Of a stretch of DNA of 64,000 bases, positions 6,992-21,900 are shown piece after piece. This DNA is from Closterium sp. NIES-65 (lineage: Eukaryota > Streptophyta > Zygnematophyceae > Desmidiales > Closteriaceae), in contig CANXME010002545.1 in the NCBI GenBank assembly GCA_948144175.1, positions 1 to 64,000 on the forward strand, read 5' to 3'. Position 1 is the stretch's first letter. Every line of letters starts with the position of its first letter. Made by a program: the position numbers and the translations under genes. Under the pieces are notes generated by a model. That model had not been told where the DNA came from. It made no database searches and worked only from the letters and a program-made list of their open reading frames with translations.

Positions 6992-9900
6992 CTGGGCGGT
7001 CCATGATCCGAGTAACATTGCTTCACATTTTATACCGGTACGGATTTCGCAGCTTCCCGGGCTCACAAACGCCCTTATATGGGGACGGTTCTTCATGCGG
7101 CGGGCCCGTTTGAAGGCAAAAAGAGCTGGAATCTCGTCCCAAGGTATCTAGGATTGTGGCAAACACGATCGTGCTGGGCGGTCCATGATCCGAGTAACAT
7201 TGCTTCACATTTTATACCGGTACGGATTTCGCATCTTCCCGGGCTCACAAACGCCCTTATATGGGGACGGTTCTTCATGCGGCGGGCCCGTTTGAAGGCA
7301 AAAAGAGCTGGAATCTCGTCCCAAGGTATCTAGGATTGTGGCAAACACGATCGTGCTGGGCGGTCCATGATCCGAGTAACATTGCTTCACATTTTATACC
7401 GGTACGGATTTCGCAGCTTCCCGGGCTCACAAACGCCCTTATATGGGGACGGTTCTTCATGCGGCGGGCCCGTTTGAAGGCAAAAAGAGCTGGAATCTCG
7501 TCCCAAGGTATCTAGGATTGTGGCAAACACGATCGTGCTGGGCGGTCCATGATCCGAGTAACATTGCTTCACATTTTATACCGGTACGGATTTCGCATCT
7601 TCCCGGGCTCACAAACGCCCTTATATGGGGACGGTTCTTCATGCGGCGGGCCCGTTTGAAGGCAAAAAGAGCTGGAATCTCGTCCCAAGGTATCTAGGAT
7701 TGTGGCAAACACGATCGTGCTGGGCGGTCCATGATCCGAGTAACATTGCTTCACATTTTATACCGGTACGGATTTCGCATCTTCCCGGGCTCACAAACGC
7801 CCTTATATGGGGACGGTTCTTCATGCGGCGGGCCCGTTTGAAGGCAAAAAGAGCTGGAATCTCGTCCCAAGGTATCTAGGATTGTGGCAAACACGATCGT
7901 GCTGGGCGGTCCATGATCCGAGTAACATTGCTTCACATTTTATACCGGTACGGATTTCGCAGCTTCCCGGGCTCACAAACGCCCTTATATGGGGACGGTT
8001 CTTCATGCGGCGGGCCCGTTTGAAGGCAAAAAGAGCTGGAATCTCGTCCCAAGGTATCTAGGATTGTGGCAAACACGATCGTGCTGGGCGGTCCATGATC
8101 CGAGTAACATTGCTTCACATTTTATACCGGTACGGATTTCGCATCTTCCCGGGCTCACAAACGCCCTTATATGGGGACGGTTCTTCATGCGGCGGGCCCG
8201 TTTGAAGGCAAAAAGAGCTGGAATCTCGTCCCAAGGTATCTAGGATTGTGGCAAACACGATCGTGCTGGGCGGTCCATGATCCGAGTAACATTGCTTCAC
8301 ATTTTATACCGGTACGGATTTCGCAGCTTCCCGGGCTCACAAACGCCCTTATATGGGGACGGTTCTTCATGCGGCGGGCCCGTTTGAAGGCAAAAAGAGC
8401 TGGAATCTCGTCCCAAGGTATCTAGGATTGTGGCAAACACGATCGTGCTGGGCGGTCCATGATCCGAGTAACATTGCTTCACATTTTATACCGGTACGGA
8501 TTTCGCATCTTCCCGGGCTCACAAACGCCCTTATATGGGGACGGTTCTTCATGCGGCGGGCCCGTTTGAAGGCAAAAAGAGCTGGAATCTCGTCCCAAGG
8601 TATCTAGGATTGTGGCAAACACGATCGTGCTGGGCGGTCCATGATCCGAGTAACATTGCTTCACATTTTATACCGGTACGGATTTCGCAGCTTCCCGGGC
8701 TCACAAACGCCCTTATATGGGGACGGTTCTTCATGCGGCGGGCCCGTTTGAAGGCAAAAAGAGCTGGAATCTCGTCCCAAGGTATCTAGGATTGTGGCAA
8801 ACACGATCGTGCTGGGCGGTCCATGATCCGAGTAACATTGCTTCACATTTTATACCGGTACGGATTTCGCAGCTTCCCGGGCTCACAAACGCCCTTATAT
8901 GGGGACGGTTCTTCATGCGGCGGGCCCGTTTGAAGGCAAAAAGAGCTGGAATCTCGTCCCAAGGTATCTAGGATTGTGGCAAACACGATCGTGCTGGGCG
9001 GTCCATGATCCGAGTAACATTGCTTCACATTTTATACCGGTACGGATTTCGCATCTTCCCGGGCTCACAAACGCCCTTATATGGGGACGGTTCTTCATGC
9101 GGCGGGCCCGTTTGAAGGCAAAAAGAGCTGGAATCTCGTCCCAAGGTATCTAGGATTGTGGCAAACACGATCGTGCTGGGCGGTCCATGATCCGAGTAAC
9201 ATTGCTTCACATTTTATACCGGTACGGATTTCGCAGCTTCCCGGGCTCACAAACGCCCTTATATGGGGACGGTTCTTCATGCGGCGGGCCCGTTTGAAGG
9301 CAAAAAGAGCTGGAATCTCGTCCCAAGGTATCTAGGATTGTGGCAAACACGATCGTGCTGGGCGGTCCATGATCCGAGTAACATTGCTTCACATTTTATA
9401 CCGGTACGGATTTCGCATCTTCCCGGGCTCACAAACGCCCTTATATGGGGACGGTTCTTCATGCGGCGGGCCCGTTTGAAGGCAAAAAGAGCTGGAATCT
9501 CGTCCCAAGGTATCTAGGATTGTGGCAAACACGATCGTGCTGGGCGGTCCATGATCCGAGTAACATTGCTTCACATTTTATACCGGTACGGATTTCGCAG
9601 CTTCCCGGGCTCACAAACGCCCTTATATGGGGACGGTTCTTCATGCGGCGGGCCCGTTTGAAGGCAAAAAGAGCTGGAATCTCGTCCCAAGGTATCTAGG
9701 ATTGTGGCAAACACGATCGTGCTGGGCGGTCCATGATCCGAGTAACATTGCTTCACATTTTATACCGGTACGGATTTCGCATCTTCCCGGGCTCACAAAC
9801 GCCCTTATATGGGGACGGTTCTTCATGCGGCGGGCCCGTTTGAAGGCAAAAAGAGCTGGAATCTCGTCCCAAGGTATCTAGGATTGTGGCAAACACGATC

Positions 9901-12900
9901 GTGCTGGGCGGTCCATGATCCGAGTAACATTGCTTCACATTTTATACCGGTACGGATTTCGCATCTTCCCGGGCTCACAAACGCCCTTATATGGGGACGG
10001 TTCTTCATGCGGCGGGCCCGTTTGAAGGCAAAAAGAGCTGGAATCTCGTCCCAAGGTATCTAGGATTGTGGCAAACACGATCGTGCTGGGCGGTCCATGA
10101 TCCGAGTAACATTGCTTCACATTTTATACCGGTACGGATTTCGCATCTTCCCGGGCTCACAAACGCCCTTATATGGGGACGGTTCTTCATGCGGCGGGCC
10201 CGTTTGAAGGCAAAAAGAGCTGGAATCTCGTCCCAAGGTATCTAGGATTGTGGCAAACACGATCGTGCTGGGCGGTCCATGATCCGAGTAACATTGCTTC
10301 ACATTTTATACCGGTACGGATTTCGCAGCTTCCCGGGCTCACAAACGCCCTTATATGGGGACGGTTCTTCATGCGGCGGGCCCGTTTGAAGGCAAAAAGA
10401 GCTGGAATCTCGTCCCAAGGTATCTAGGATTGTGGCAAACACGATCGTGCTGGGCGGTCCATGATCCGAGTAACATTGCTTCACATTTTATACCGGTACG
10501 GATTTCGCATCTTCCCGGGCTCACAAACGCCCTTATATGGGGACGGTTCTTCATGCGGCGGGCCCGTTTGAAGGCAAAAAGAGCTGGAATCTCGTCCCAA
10601 GGTATCTAGGATTGTGGCAAACACGATCGTGCTGGGCGGTCCATGATCCGAGTAACATTGCTTCACATTTTATACCGGTACGGATTTCGCAGCTTCCCGG
10701 GCTCACAAACGCCCTTATATGGGGACGGTTCTTCATGCGGCGGGCCCGTTTGAAGGCAAAAAGAGCTGGAATCTCGTCCCAAGGTATCTAGGATTGTGGC
10801 AAACACGATCGTGCTGGGCGGTCCATGATCCGAGTAACATTGCTTCACATTTTATACCGGTACGGATTTCGCAGCTTCCCGGGCTCACAAACGCCCTTAT
10901 ATGGGGACGGTTCTTCATGCGGCGGGCCCGTTTGAAGGCAAAAAGAGCTGGAATCTCGTCCCAAGGTATCTAGGATTGTGGCAAACACGATCGTGCTGGG
11001 CGGTCCATGATCCGAGTAACATTGCTTCACATTTTATACCGGTACGGATTTCGCATCTTCCCGGGCTCACAAACGCCCTTATATGGGGACGGTTCTTCAT
11101 GCGGCGGGCCCGTTTGAAGGCAAAAAGAGCTGGAATCTCGTCCCAAGGTATCTAGGATTGTGGCAAACACGATCGTGCTGGGCGGTCCATGATCCGAGTA
11201 ACATTGCTTCACATTTTATACCGGTACGGATTTCGCAGCTTCCCGGGCTCACAAACGCCCTTATATGGGGACGGTTCTTCATGCGGCGGGCCCGTTTGAA
11301 GGCAAAAAGAGCTGGAATCTCGTCCCAAGGTATCTAGGATTGTGGCAAACACGATCGTGCTGGGCGGTCCATGATCCGAGTAACATTGCTTCACATTTTA
11401 TACCGGTACGGATTTCGCAGCTTCCCGGGCTCACAAACGCCCTTATATGGGGACGGTTCTTCATGCGGCGGGCCCGTTTGAAGGCAAAAAGAGCTGGAAT
11501 CTCGTCCCAAGGTATCTAGGATTGTGGCAAACACGATCGTGCTGGGCGGTCCATGATCCGAGTAACATTGCTTCACATTTTATACCGGTACGGATTTCGC
11601 AGCTTCCCGGGCTCACAAACGCCCTTATATGGGGACGGTTCTTCATGCGGCGGGCCCGTTTGAAGGCAAAAAGAGCTGGAATCTCGTCCCAAGGTATCTA
11701 GGATTGTGGCAAACACGATCGTGCTGGGCGGTCCATGATCCGAGTAACATTGCTTCACATTTTATACCGGTACGGATTTCGCATCTTCCCGGGCTCACAA
11801 ACGCCCTTATATGGGGACGGTTCTTCATGCGGCGGGCCCGTTTGAAGGCAAAAAGAGCTGGAATCTCGTCCCAAGGTATCTAGGATTGTGGCAAACACGA
11901 TCGTGCTGGGCGGTCCATGATCCGAGTAACATTGCTTCACATTTTATACCGGTACGGATTTCGCATCTTCCCGGGCTCACAAACGCCCTTATATGGGGAC
12001 GGTTCTTCATGCGGCGGGCCCGTTTGAAGGCAAAAAGAGCTGGAATCTCGTCCCAAGGTATCTAGGATTGTGGCAAACACGATCGTGCTGGGCGGTCCAT
12101 GATCCGAGTAACATTGCTTCACATTTTATACCGGTACGGATTTCGCAGCTTCCCGGGCTCACAAACGCCCTTATATGGGGACGGTTCTTCATGCGGCGGG
12201 CCCGTTTGAAGGCAAAAAGAGCTGGAATCTCGTCCCAAGGTATCTAGGATTGTGGCAAACACGATCGTGCTGGGCGGTCCATGATCCGAGTAACATTGCT
12301 TCACATTTTATACCGGTACGGATTTCGCATCTTCCCGGGCTCACAAACGCCCTTATATGGGGACGGTTCTTCATGCGGCGGGCCCGTTTGAAGGCAAAAA
12401 GAGCTGGAATCTCGTCCCAAGGTATCTAGGATTGTGGCAAACACGATCGTGCTGGGCGGTCCATGATCCGAGTAACATTGCTTCACATTTTATACCGGTA
12501 CGGATTTCGCAGCTTCCCGGGCTCACAAACGCCCTTATATGGGGACGGTTCTTCATGCGGCGGGCCCGTTTGAAGGCAAAAAGAGCTGGAATCTCGTCCC
12601 AAGGTATCTAGGATTGTGGCAAACACGATCGTGCTGGGCGGTCCATGATCCGAGTAACATTGCTTCACATTTTATACCGGTACGGATTTCGCAGCTTCCC
12701 GGGCTCACAAACGCCCTTATATGGGGACGGTTCTTCATGCGGCGGGCCCGTTTGAAGGCAAAAAGAGCTGGAATCTCGTCCCAAGGTATCTAGGATTGTG
12801 GCAAACACGATCGTGCTGGGCGGTCCATGATCCGAGTAACATTGCTTCACATTTTATACCGGTACGGATTTCGCAGCTTCCCGGGCTCACAAACGCCCTT

Positions 12901-15900
12901 ATATGGGGACGGTTCTTCATGCGGCGGGCCCGTTTGAAGGCAAAAAGAGCTGGAATCTCGTCCCAAGGTATCTAGGATTGTGGCAAACACGATCGTGCTG
13001 GGCGGTCCATGATCCGAGTAACATTGCTTCACATTTTATACCGGTACGGATTTCGCATCTTCCCGGGCTCACAAACGCCCTTATATGGGGACGGTTCTTC
13101 ATGCGGCGGGCCCGTTTGAAGGCAAAAAGAGCTGGAATCTCGTCCCAAGGTATCTAGGATTGTGGCAAACACGATCGTGCTGGGCGGTCCATGATCCGAG
13201 TAACATTGCTTCACATTTTATACCGGTACGGATTTCGCAGCTTCCCGGGCTCACAAACGCCCTTATATGGGGACGGTTCTTCATGCGGCGGGCCCGTTTG
13301 AAGGCAAAAAGAGCTGGAATCTCGTCCCAAGGTATCTAGGATTGTGGCAAACACGATCGTGCTGGGCGGTCCATGATCCGAGTAACATTGCTTCACATTT
13401 TATACCGGTACGGATTTCGCATCTTCCCGGGCTCACAAACGCCCTTATATGGGGACGGTTCTTCATGCGGCGGGCCCGTTTGAAGGCAAAAAGAGCTGGA
13501 ATCTCGTCCCAAGGTATCTAGGATTGTGGCAAACACGATCGTGCTGGGCGGTCCATGATCCGAGTAACATTGCTTCACATTTTATACCGGTACGGATTTC
13601 GCAGCTTCCCGGGCTCACAAACGCCCTTATATGGGGACGGTTCTTCATGCGGCGGGCCCGTTTGAAGGCAAAAAGAGCTGGAATCTCGTCCCAAGGTATC
13701 TAGGATTGTGGCAAACACGATCGTGCTGGGCGGTCCATGATCCGAGTAACATTGCTTCACATTTTATACCGGTACGGATTTCGCATCTTCCCGGGCTCAC
13801 AAACGCCCTTATATGGGGACGGTTCTTCATGCGGCGGGCCCGTTTGAAGGCAAAAAGAGCTGGAATCTCGTCCCAAGGTATCTAGGATTGTGGCAAACAC
13901 GATCGTGCTGGGCGGTCCATGATCCGAGTAACATTGCTTCACATTTTATACCGGTACGGATTTCGCATCTTCCCGGGCTCACAAACGCCCTTATATGGGG
14001 ACGGTTCTTCATGCGGCGGGCCCGTTTGAAGGCAAAAAGAGCTGGAATCTCGTCCCAAGGTATCTAGGATTGTGGCAAACACGATCGTGCTGGGCGGTCC
14101 ATGATCCGAGTAACATTGCTTCACATTTTATACCGGTACGGATTTCGCATCTTCCCGGGCTCACAAACGCCCTTATATGGGGACGGTTCTTCATGCGGCG
14201 GGCCCGTTTGAAGGCAAAAAGAGCTGGAATCTCGTCCCAAGGTATCTAGGATTGTGGCAAACACGATCGTGCTGGGCGGTCCATGATCCGAGTAACATTG
14301 CTTCACATTTTATACCGGTACGGATTTCGCATCTTCCCGGGCTCACAAACGCCCTTATATGGGGACGGTTCTTCATGCGGCGGGCCCGTTTGAAGGCAAA
14401 AAGAGCTGGAATCTCGTCCCAAGGTATCTAGGATTGTGGCAAACACGATCGTGCTGGGCGGTCCATGATCCGAGTAACATTGCTTCACATTTTATACCGG
14501 TACGGATTTCGCATCTTCCCGGGCTCACAAACGCCCTTATATGGGGACGGTTCTTCATGCGGCGGGCCCGTTTGAAGGCAAAAAGAGCTGGAATCTCGTC
14601 CCAAGGTATCTAGGATTGTGGCAAACACGATCGTGCTGGGCGGTCCATGATCCGAGTAACATTGCTTCACATTTTATACCGGTACGGATTTCGCAGCTTC
14701 CCGGGCTCACAAACGCCCTTATATGGGGACGGTTCTTCATGCGGCGGGCCCGTTTGAAGGCAAAAAGAGCTGGAATCTCGTCCCAAGGTATCTAGGATTG
14801 TGGCAAACACGATCGTGCTGGGCGGTCCATGATCCGAGTAACATTGCTTCACATTTTATACCGGTACGGATTTCGCAGCTTCCCGGGCTCACAAACGCCC
14901 TTATATGGGGACGGTTCTTCATGCGGCGGGCCCGTTTGAAGGCAAAAAGAGCTGGAATCTCGTCCCAAGGTATCTAGGATTGTGGCAAACACGATCGTGC
15001 TGGGCGGTCCATGATCCGAGTAACATTGCTTCACATTTTATACCGGTACGGATTTCGCATCTTCCCGGGCTCACAAACGCCCTTATATGGGGACGGTTCT
15101 TCATGCGGCGGGCCCGTTTGAAGGCAAAAAGAGCTGGAATCTCGTCCCAAGGTATCTAGGATTGTGGCAAACACGATCGTGCTGGGCGGTCCATGATCCG
15201 AGTAACATTGCTTCACATTTTATACCGGTACGGATTTCGCATCTTCCCGGGCTCACAAACGCCCTTATATGGGGACGGTTCTTCATGCGGCGGGCCCGTT
15301 TGAAGGCAAAAAGAGCTGGAATCTCGTCCCAAGGTATCTAGGATTGTGGCAAACACGATCGTGCTGGGCGGTCCATGATCCGAGTAACATTGCTTCACAT
15401 TTTATACCGGTACGGATTTCGCATCTTCCCGGGCTCACAAACGCCCTTATATGGGGACGGTTCTTCATGCGGCGGGCCCGTTTGAAGGCAAAAAGAGCTG
15501 GAATCTCGTCCCAAGGTATCTAGGATTGTGGCAAACACGATCGTGCTGGGCGGTCCATGATCCGAGTAACATTGCTTCACATTTTATACCGGTACGGATT
15601 TCGCATCTTCCCGGGCTCACAAACGCCCTTATATGGGGACGGTTCTTCATGCGGCGGGCCCGTTTGAAGGCAAAAAGAGCTGGAATCTCGTCCCAAGGTA
15701 TCTAGGATTGTGGCAAACACGATCGTGCTGGGCGGTCCATGATCCGAGTAACATTGCTTCACATTTTATACCGGTACGGATTTCGCATCTTCCCGGGCTC
15801 ACAAACGCCCTTATATGGGGACGGTTCTTCATGCGGCGGGCCCGTTTGAAGGCAAAAAGAGCTGGAATCTCGTCCCAAGGTATCTAGGATTGTGGCAAAC

Positions 15901-18900
15901 ACGATCGTGCTGGGCGGTCCATGATCCGAGTAACATTGCTTCACATTTTATACCGGTACGGATTTCGCAGCTTCCCGGGCTCACAAACGCCCTTATATGG
16001 GGACGGTTCTTCATGCGGCGGGCCCGTTTGAAGGCAAAAAGAGCTGGAATCTCGTCCCAAGGTATCTAGGATTGTGGCAAACACGATCGTGCTGGGCGGT
16101 CCATGATCCGAGTAACATTGCTTCACATTTTATACCGGTACGGATTTCGCATCTTCCCGGGCTCACAAACGCCCTTATATGGGGACGGTTCTTCATGCGG
16201 CGGGCCCGTTTGAAGGCAAAAAGAGCTGGAATCTCGTCCCAAGGTATCTAGGATTGTGGCAAACACGATCGTGCTGGGCGGTCCATGATCCGAGTAACAT
16301 TGCTTCACATTTTATACCGGTACGGATTTCGCAGCTTCCCGGGCTCACAAACGCCCTTATATGGGGACGGTTCTTCATGCGGCGGGCCCGTTTGAAGGCA
16401 AAAAGAGCTGGAATCTCGTCCCAAGGTATCTAGGATTGTGGCAAACACGATCGTGCTGGGCGGTCCATGATCCGAGTAACATTGCTTCACATTTTATACC
16501 GGTACGGATTTCGCATCTTCCCGGGCTCACAAACGCCCTTATATGGGGACGGTTCTTCATGCGGCGGGCCCGTTTGAAGGCAAAAAGAGCTGGAATCTCG
16601 TCCCAAGGTATCTAGGATTGTGGCAAACACGATCGTGCTGGGCGGTCCATGATCCGAGTAACATTGCTTCACATTTTATACCGGTACGGATTTCGCAGCT
16701 TCCCGGGCTCACAAACGCCCTTATATGGGGACGGTTCTTCATGCGGCGGGCCCGTTTGAAGGCAAAAAGAGCTGGAATCTCGTCCCAAGGTATCTAGGAT
16801 TGTGGCAAACACGATCGTGCTGGGCGGTCCATGATCCGAGTAACATTGCTTCACATTTTATACCGGTACGGATTTCGCATCTTCCCGGGCTCACAAACGC
16901 CCTTATATGGGGACGGTTCTTCATGCGGCGGGCCCGTTTGAAGGCAAAAAGAGCTGGAATCTCGTCCCAAGGTATCTAGGATTGTGGCAAACACGATCGT
17001 GCTGGGCGGTCCATGATCCGAGTAACATTGCTTCACATTTTATACCGGTACGGATTTCGCAGCTTCCCGGGCTCACAAACGCCCTTATATGGGGACGGTT
17101 CTTCATGCGGCGGGCCCGTTTGAAGGCAAAAAGAGCTGGAATCTCGTCCCAAGGTATCTAGGATTGTGGCAAACACGATCGTGCTGGGCGGTCCATGATC
17201 CGAGTAACATTGCTTCACATTTTATACCGGTACGGATTTCGCATCTTCCCGGGCTCACAAACGCCCTTATATGGGGACGGTTCTTCATGCGGCGGGCCCG
17301 TTTGAAGGCAAAAAGAGCTGGAATCTCGTCCCAAGGTATCTAGGATTGTGGCAAACACGATCGTGCTGGGCGGTCCATGATCCGAGTAACATTGCTTCAC
17401 ATTTTATACCGGTACGGATTTCGCATCTTCCCGGGCTCACAAACGCCCTTATATGGGGACGGTTCTTCATGCGGCGGGCCCGTTTGAAGGCAAAAAGAGC
17501 TGGAATCTCGTCCCAAGGTATCTAGGATTGTGGCAAACACGATCGTGCTGGGCGGTCCATGATCCGAGTAACATTGCTTCACATTTTATACCGGTACGGA
17601 TTTCGCATCTTCCCGGGCTCACAAACGCCCTTATATGGGGACGGTTCTTCATGCGGCGGGCCCGTTTGAAGGCAAAAAGAGCTGGAATCTCGTCCCAAGG
17701 TATCTAGGATTGTGGCAAACACGATCGTGCTGGGCGGTCCATGATCCGAGTAACATTGCTTCACATTTTATACCGGTACGGATTTCGCATCTTCCCGGGC
17801 TCACAAACGCCCTTATATGGGGACGGTTCTTCATGCGGCGGGCCCGTTTGAAGGCAAAAAGAGCTGGAATCTCGTCCCAAGGTATCTAGGATTGTGGCAA
17901 ACACGATCGTGCTGGGCGGTCCATGATCCGAGTAACATTGCTTCACATTTTATACCGGTACGGATTTCGCATCTTCCCGGGCTCACAAACGCCCTTATAT
18001 GGGGACGGTTCTTCATGCGGCGGGCCCGTTTGAAGGCAAAAAGAGCTGGAATCTCGTCCCAAGGTATCTAGGATTGTGGCAAACACGATCGTGCTGGGCG
18101 GTCCATGATCCGAGTAACATTGCTTCACATTTTATACCGGTACGGATTTCGCATCTTCCCGGGCTCACAAACGCCCTTATATGGGGACGGTTCTTCATGC
18201 GGCGGGCCCGTTTGAAGGCAAAAAGAGCTGGAATCTCGTCCCAAGGTATCTAGGATTGTGGCAAACACGATCGTGCTGGGCGGTCCATGATCCGAGTAAC
18301 ATTGCTTCACATTTTATACCGGTACGGATTTCGCATCTTCCCGGGCTCACAAACGCCCTTATATGGGGACGGTTCTTCATGCGGCGGGCCCGTTTGAAGG
18401 CAAAAAGAGCTGGAATCTCGTCCCAAGGTATCTAGGATTGTGGCAAACACGATCGTGCTGGGCGGTCCATGATCCGAGTAACATTGCTTCACATTTTATA
18501 CCGGTACGGATTTCGCAGCTTCCCGGGCTCACAAACGCCCTTATATGGGGACGGTTCTTCATGCGGCGGGCCCGTTTGAAGGCAAAAAGAGCTGGAATCT
18601 CGTCCCAAGGTATCTAGGATTGTGGCAAACACGATCGTGCTGGGCGGTCCATGATCCGAGTAACATTGCTTCACATTTTATACCGGTACGGATTTCGCAT
18701 CTTCCCGGGCTCACAAACGCCCTTATATGGGGACGGTTCTTCATGCGGCGGGCCCGTTTGAAGGCAAAAAGAGCTGGAATCTCGTCCCAAGGTATCTAGG
18801 ATTGTGGCAAACACGATCGTGCTGGGCGGTCCATGATCCGAGTAACATTGCTTCACATTTTATACCGGTACGGATTTCGCATCTTCCCGGGCTCACAAAC

Positions 18901-21900
18901 GCCCTTATATGGGGACGGTTCTTCATGCGGCGGGCCCGTTTGAAGGCAAAAAGAGCTGGAATCTCGTCCCAAGGTATCTAGGATTGTGGCAAACACGATC
19001 GTGCTGGGCGGTCCATGATCCGAGTAACATTGCTTCACATTTTATACCGGTACGGATTTCGCATCTTCCCGGGCTCACAAACGCCCTTATATGGGGACGG
19101 TTCTTCATGCGGCGGGCCCGTTTGAAGGCAAAAAGAGCTGGAATCTCGTCCCAAGGTATCTAGGATTGTGGCAAACACGATCGTGCTGGGCGGTCCATGA
19201 TCCGAGTAACATTGCTTCACATTTTATACCGGTACGGATTTCGCATCTTCCCGGGCTCACAAACGCCCTTATATGGGGACGGTTCTTCATGCGGCGGGCC
19301 CGTTTGAAGGCAAAAAGAGCTGGAATCTCGTCCCAAGGTATCTAGGATTGTGGCAAACACGATCGTGCTGGGCGGTCCATGATCCGAGTAACATTGCTTC
19401 ACATTTTATACCGGTACGGATTTCGCATCTTCCCGGGCTCACAAACGCCCTTATATGGGGACGGTTCTTCATGCGGCGGGCCCGTTTGAAGGCAAAAAGA
19501 GCTGGAATCTCGTCCCAAGGTATCTAGGATTGTGGCAAACACGATCGTGCTGGGCGGTCCATGATCCGAGTAACATTGCTTCACATTTTATACCGGTACG
19601 GATTTCGCAGCTTCCCGGGCTCACAAACGCCCTTATATGGGGACGGTTCTTCATGCGGCGGGCCCGTTTGAAGGCAAAAAGAGCTGGAATCTCGTCCCAA
19701 GGTATCTAGGATTGTGGCAAACACGATCGTGCTGGGCGGTCCATGATCCGAGTAACATTGCTTCACATTTTATACCGGTACGGATTTCGCATCTTCCCGG
19801 GCTCACAAACGCCCTTATATGGGGACGGTTCTTCATGCGGCGGGCCCGTTTGAAGGCAAAAAGAGCTGGAATCTCGTCCCAAGGTATCTAGGATTGTGGC
19901 AAACACGATCGTGCTGGGCGGTCCATGATCCGAGTAACATTGCTTCACATTTTATACCGGTACGGATTTCGCATCTTCCCGGGCTCACAAACGCCCTTAT
20001 ATGGGGACGGTTCTTCATGCGGCGGGCCCGTTTGAAGGCAAAAAGAGCTGGAATCTCGTCCCAAGGTATCTAGGATTGTGGCAAACACGATCGTGCTGGG
20101 CGGTCCATGATCCGAGTAACATTGCTTCACATTTTATACCGGTACGGATTTCGCATCTTCCCGGGCTCACAAACGCCCTTATATGGGGACGGTTCTTCAT
20201 GCGGCGGGCCCGTTTGAAGGCAAAAAGAGCTGGAATCTCGTCCCAAGGTATCTAGGATTGTGGCAAACACGATCGTGCTGGGCGGTCCATGATCCGAGTA
20301 ACATTGCTTCACATTTTATACCGGTACGGATTTCGCAGCTTCCCGGGCTCACAAACGCCCTTATATGGGGACGGTTCTTCATGCGGCGGGCCCGTTTGAA
20401 GGCAAAAAGAGCTGGAATCTCGTCCCAAGGTATCTAGGATTGTGGCAAACACGATCGTGCTGGGCGGTCCATGATCCGAGTAACATTGCTTCACATTTTA
20501 TACCGGTACGGATTTCGCAGCTTCCCGGGCTCACAAACGCCCTTATATGGGGACGGTTCTTCATGCGGCGGGCCCGTTTGAAGGCAAAAAGAGCTGGAAT
20601 CTCGTCCCAAGGTATCTAGGATTGTGGCAAACACGATCGTGCTGGGCGGTCCATGATCCGAGTAACATTGCTTCACATTTTATACCGGTACGGATTTCGC
20701 ATCTTCCCGGGCTCACAAACGCCCTTATATGGGGACGGTTCTTCATGCGGCGGGCCCGTTTGAAGGCAAAAAGAGCTGGAATCTCGTCCCAAGGTATCTA
20801 GGATTGTGGCAAACACGATCGTGCTGGGCGGTCCATGATCCGAGTAACATTGCTTCACATTTTATACCGGTACGGATTTCGCATCTTCCCGGGCTCACAA
20901 ACGCCCTTATATGGGGACGGTTCTTCATGCGGCGGGCCCGTTTGAAGGCAAAAAGAGCTGGAATCTCGTCCCAAGGTATCTAGGATTGTGGCAAACACGA
21001 TCGTGCTGGGCGGTCCATGATCCGAGTAACATTGCTTCACATTTTATACCGGTACGGATTTCGCATCTTCCCGGGCTCACAAACGCCCTTATATGGGGAC
21101 GGTTCTTCATGCGGCGGGCCCGTTTGAAGGCAAAAAGAGCTGGAATCTCGTCCCAAGGTATCTAGGATTGTGGCAAACACGATCGTGCTGGGCGGTCCAT
21201 GATCCGAGTAACATTGCTTCACATTTTATACCGGTACGGATTTCGCATCTTCCCGGGCTCACAAACGCCCTTATATGGGGACGGTTCTTCATGCGGCGGG
21301 CCCGTTTGAAGGCAAAAAGAGCTGGAATCTCGTCCCAAGGTATCTAGGATTGTGGCAAACACGATCGTGCTGGGCGGTCCATGATCCGAGTAACATTGCT
21401 TCACATTTTATACCGGTACGGATTTCGCAGCTTCCCGGGCTCACAAACGCCCTTATATGGGGACGGTTCTTCATGCGGCGGGCCCGTTTGAAGGCAAAAA
21501 GAGCTGGAATCTCGTCCCAAGGTATCTAGGATTGTGGCAAACACGATCGTGCTGGGCGGTCCATGATCCGAGTAACATTGCTTCACATTTTATACCGGTA
21601 CGGATTTCGCATCTTCCCGGGCTCACAAACGCCCTTATATGGGGACGGTTCTTCATGCGGCGGGCCCGTTTGAAGGCAAAAAGAGCTGGAATCTCGTCCC
21701 AAGGTATCTAGGATTGTGGCAAACACGATCGTGCTGGGCGGTCCATGATCCGAGTAACATTGCTTCACATTTTATACCGGTACGGATTTCGCAGCTTCCC
21801 GGGCTCACAAACGCCCTTATATGGGGACGGTTCTTCATGCGGCGGGCCCGTTTGAAGGCAAAAAGAGCTGGAATCTCGTCCCAAGGTATCTAGGATTGTG

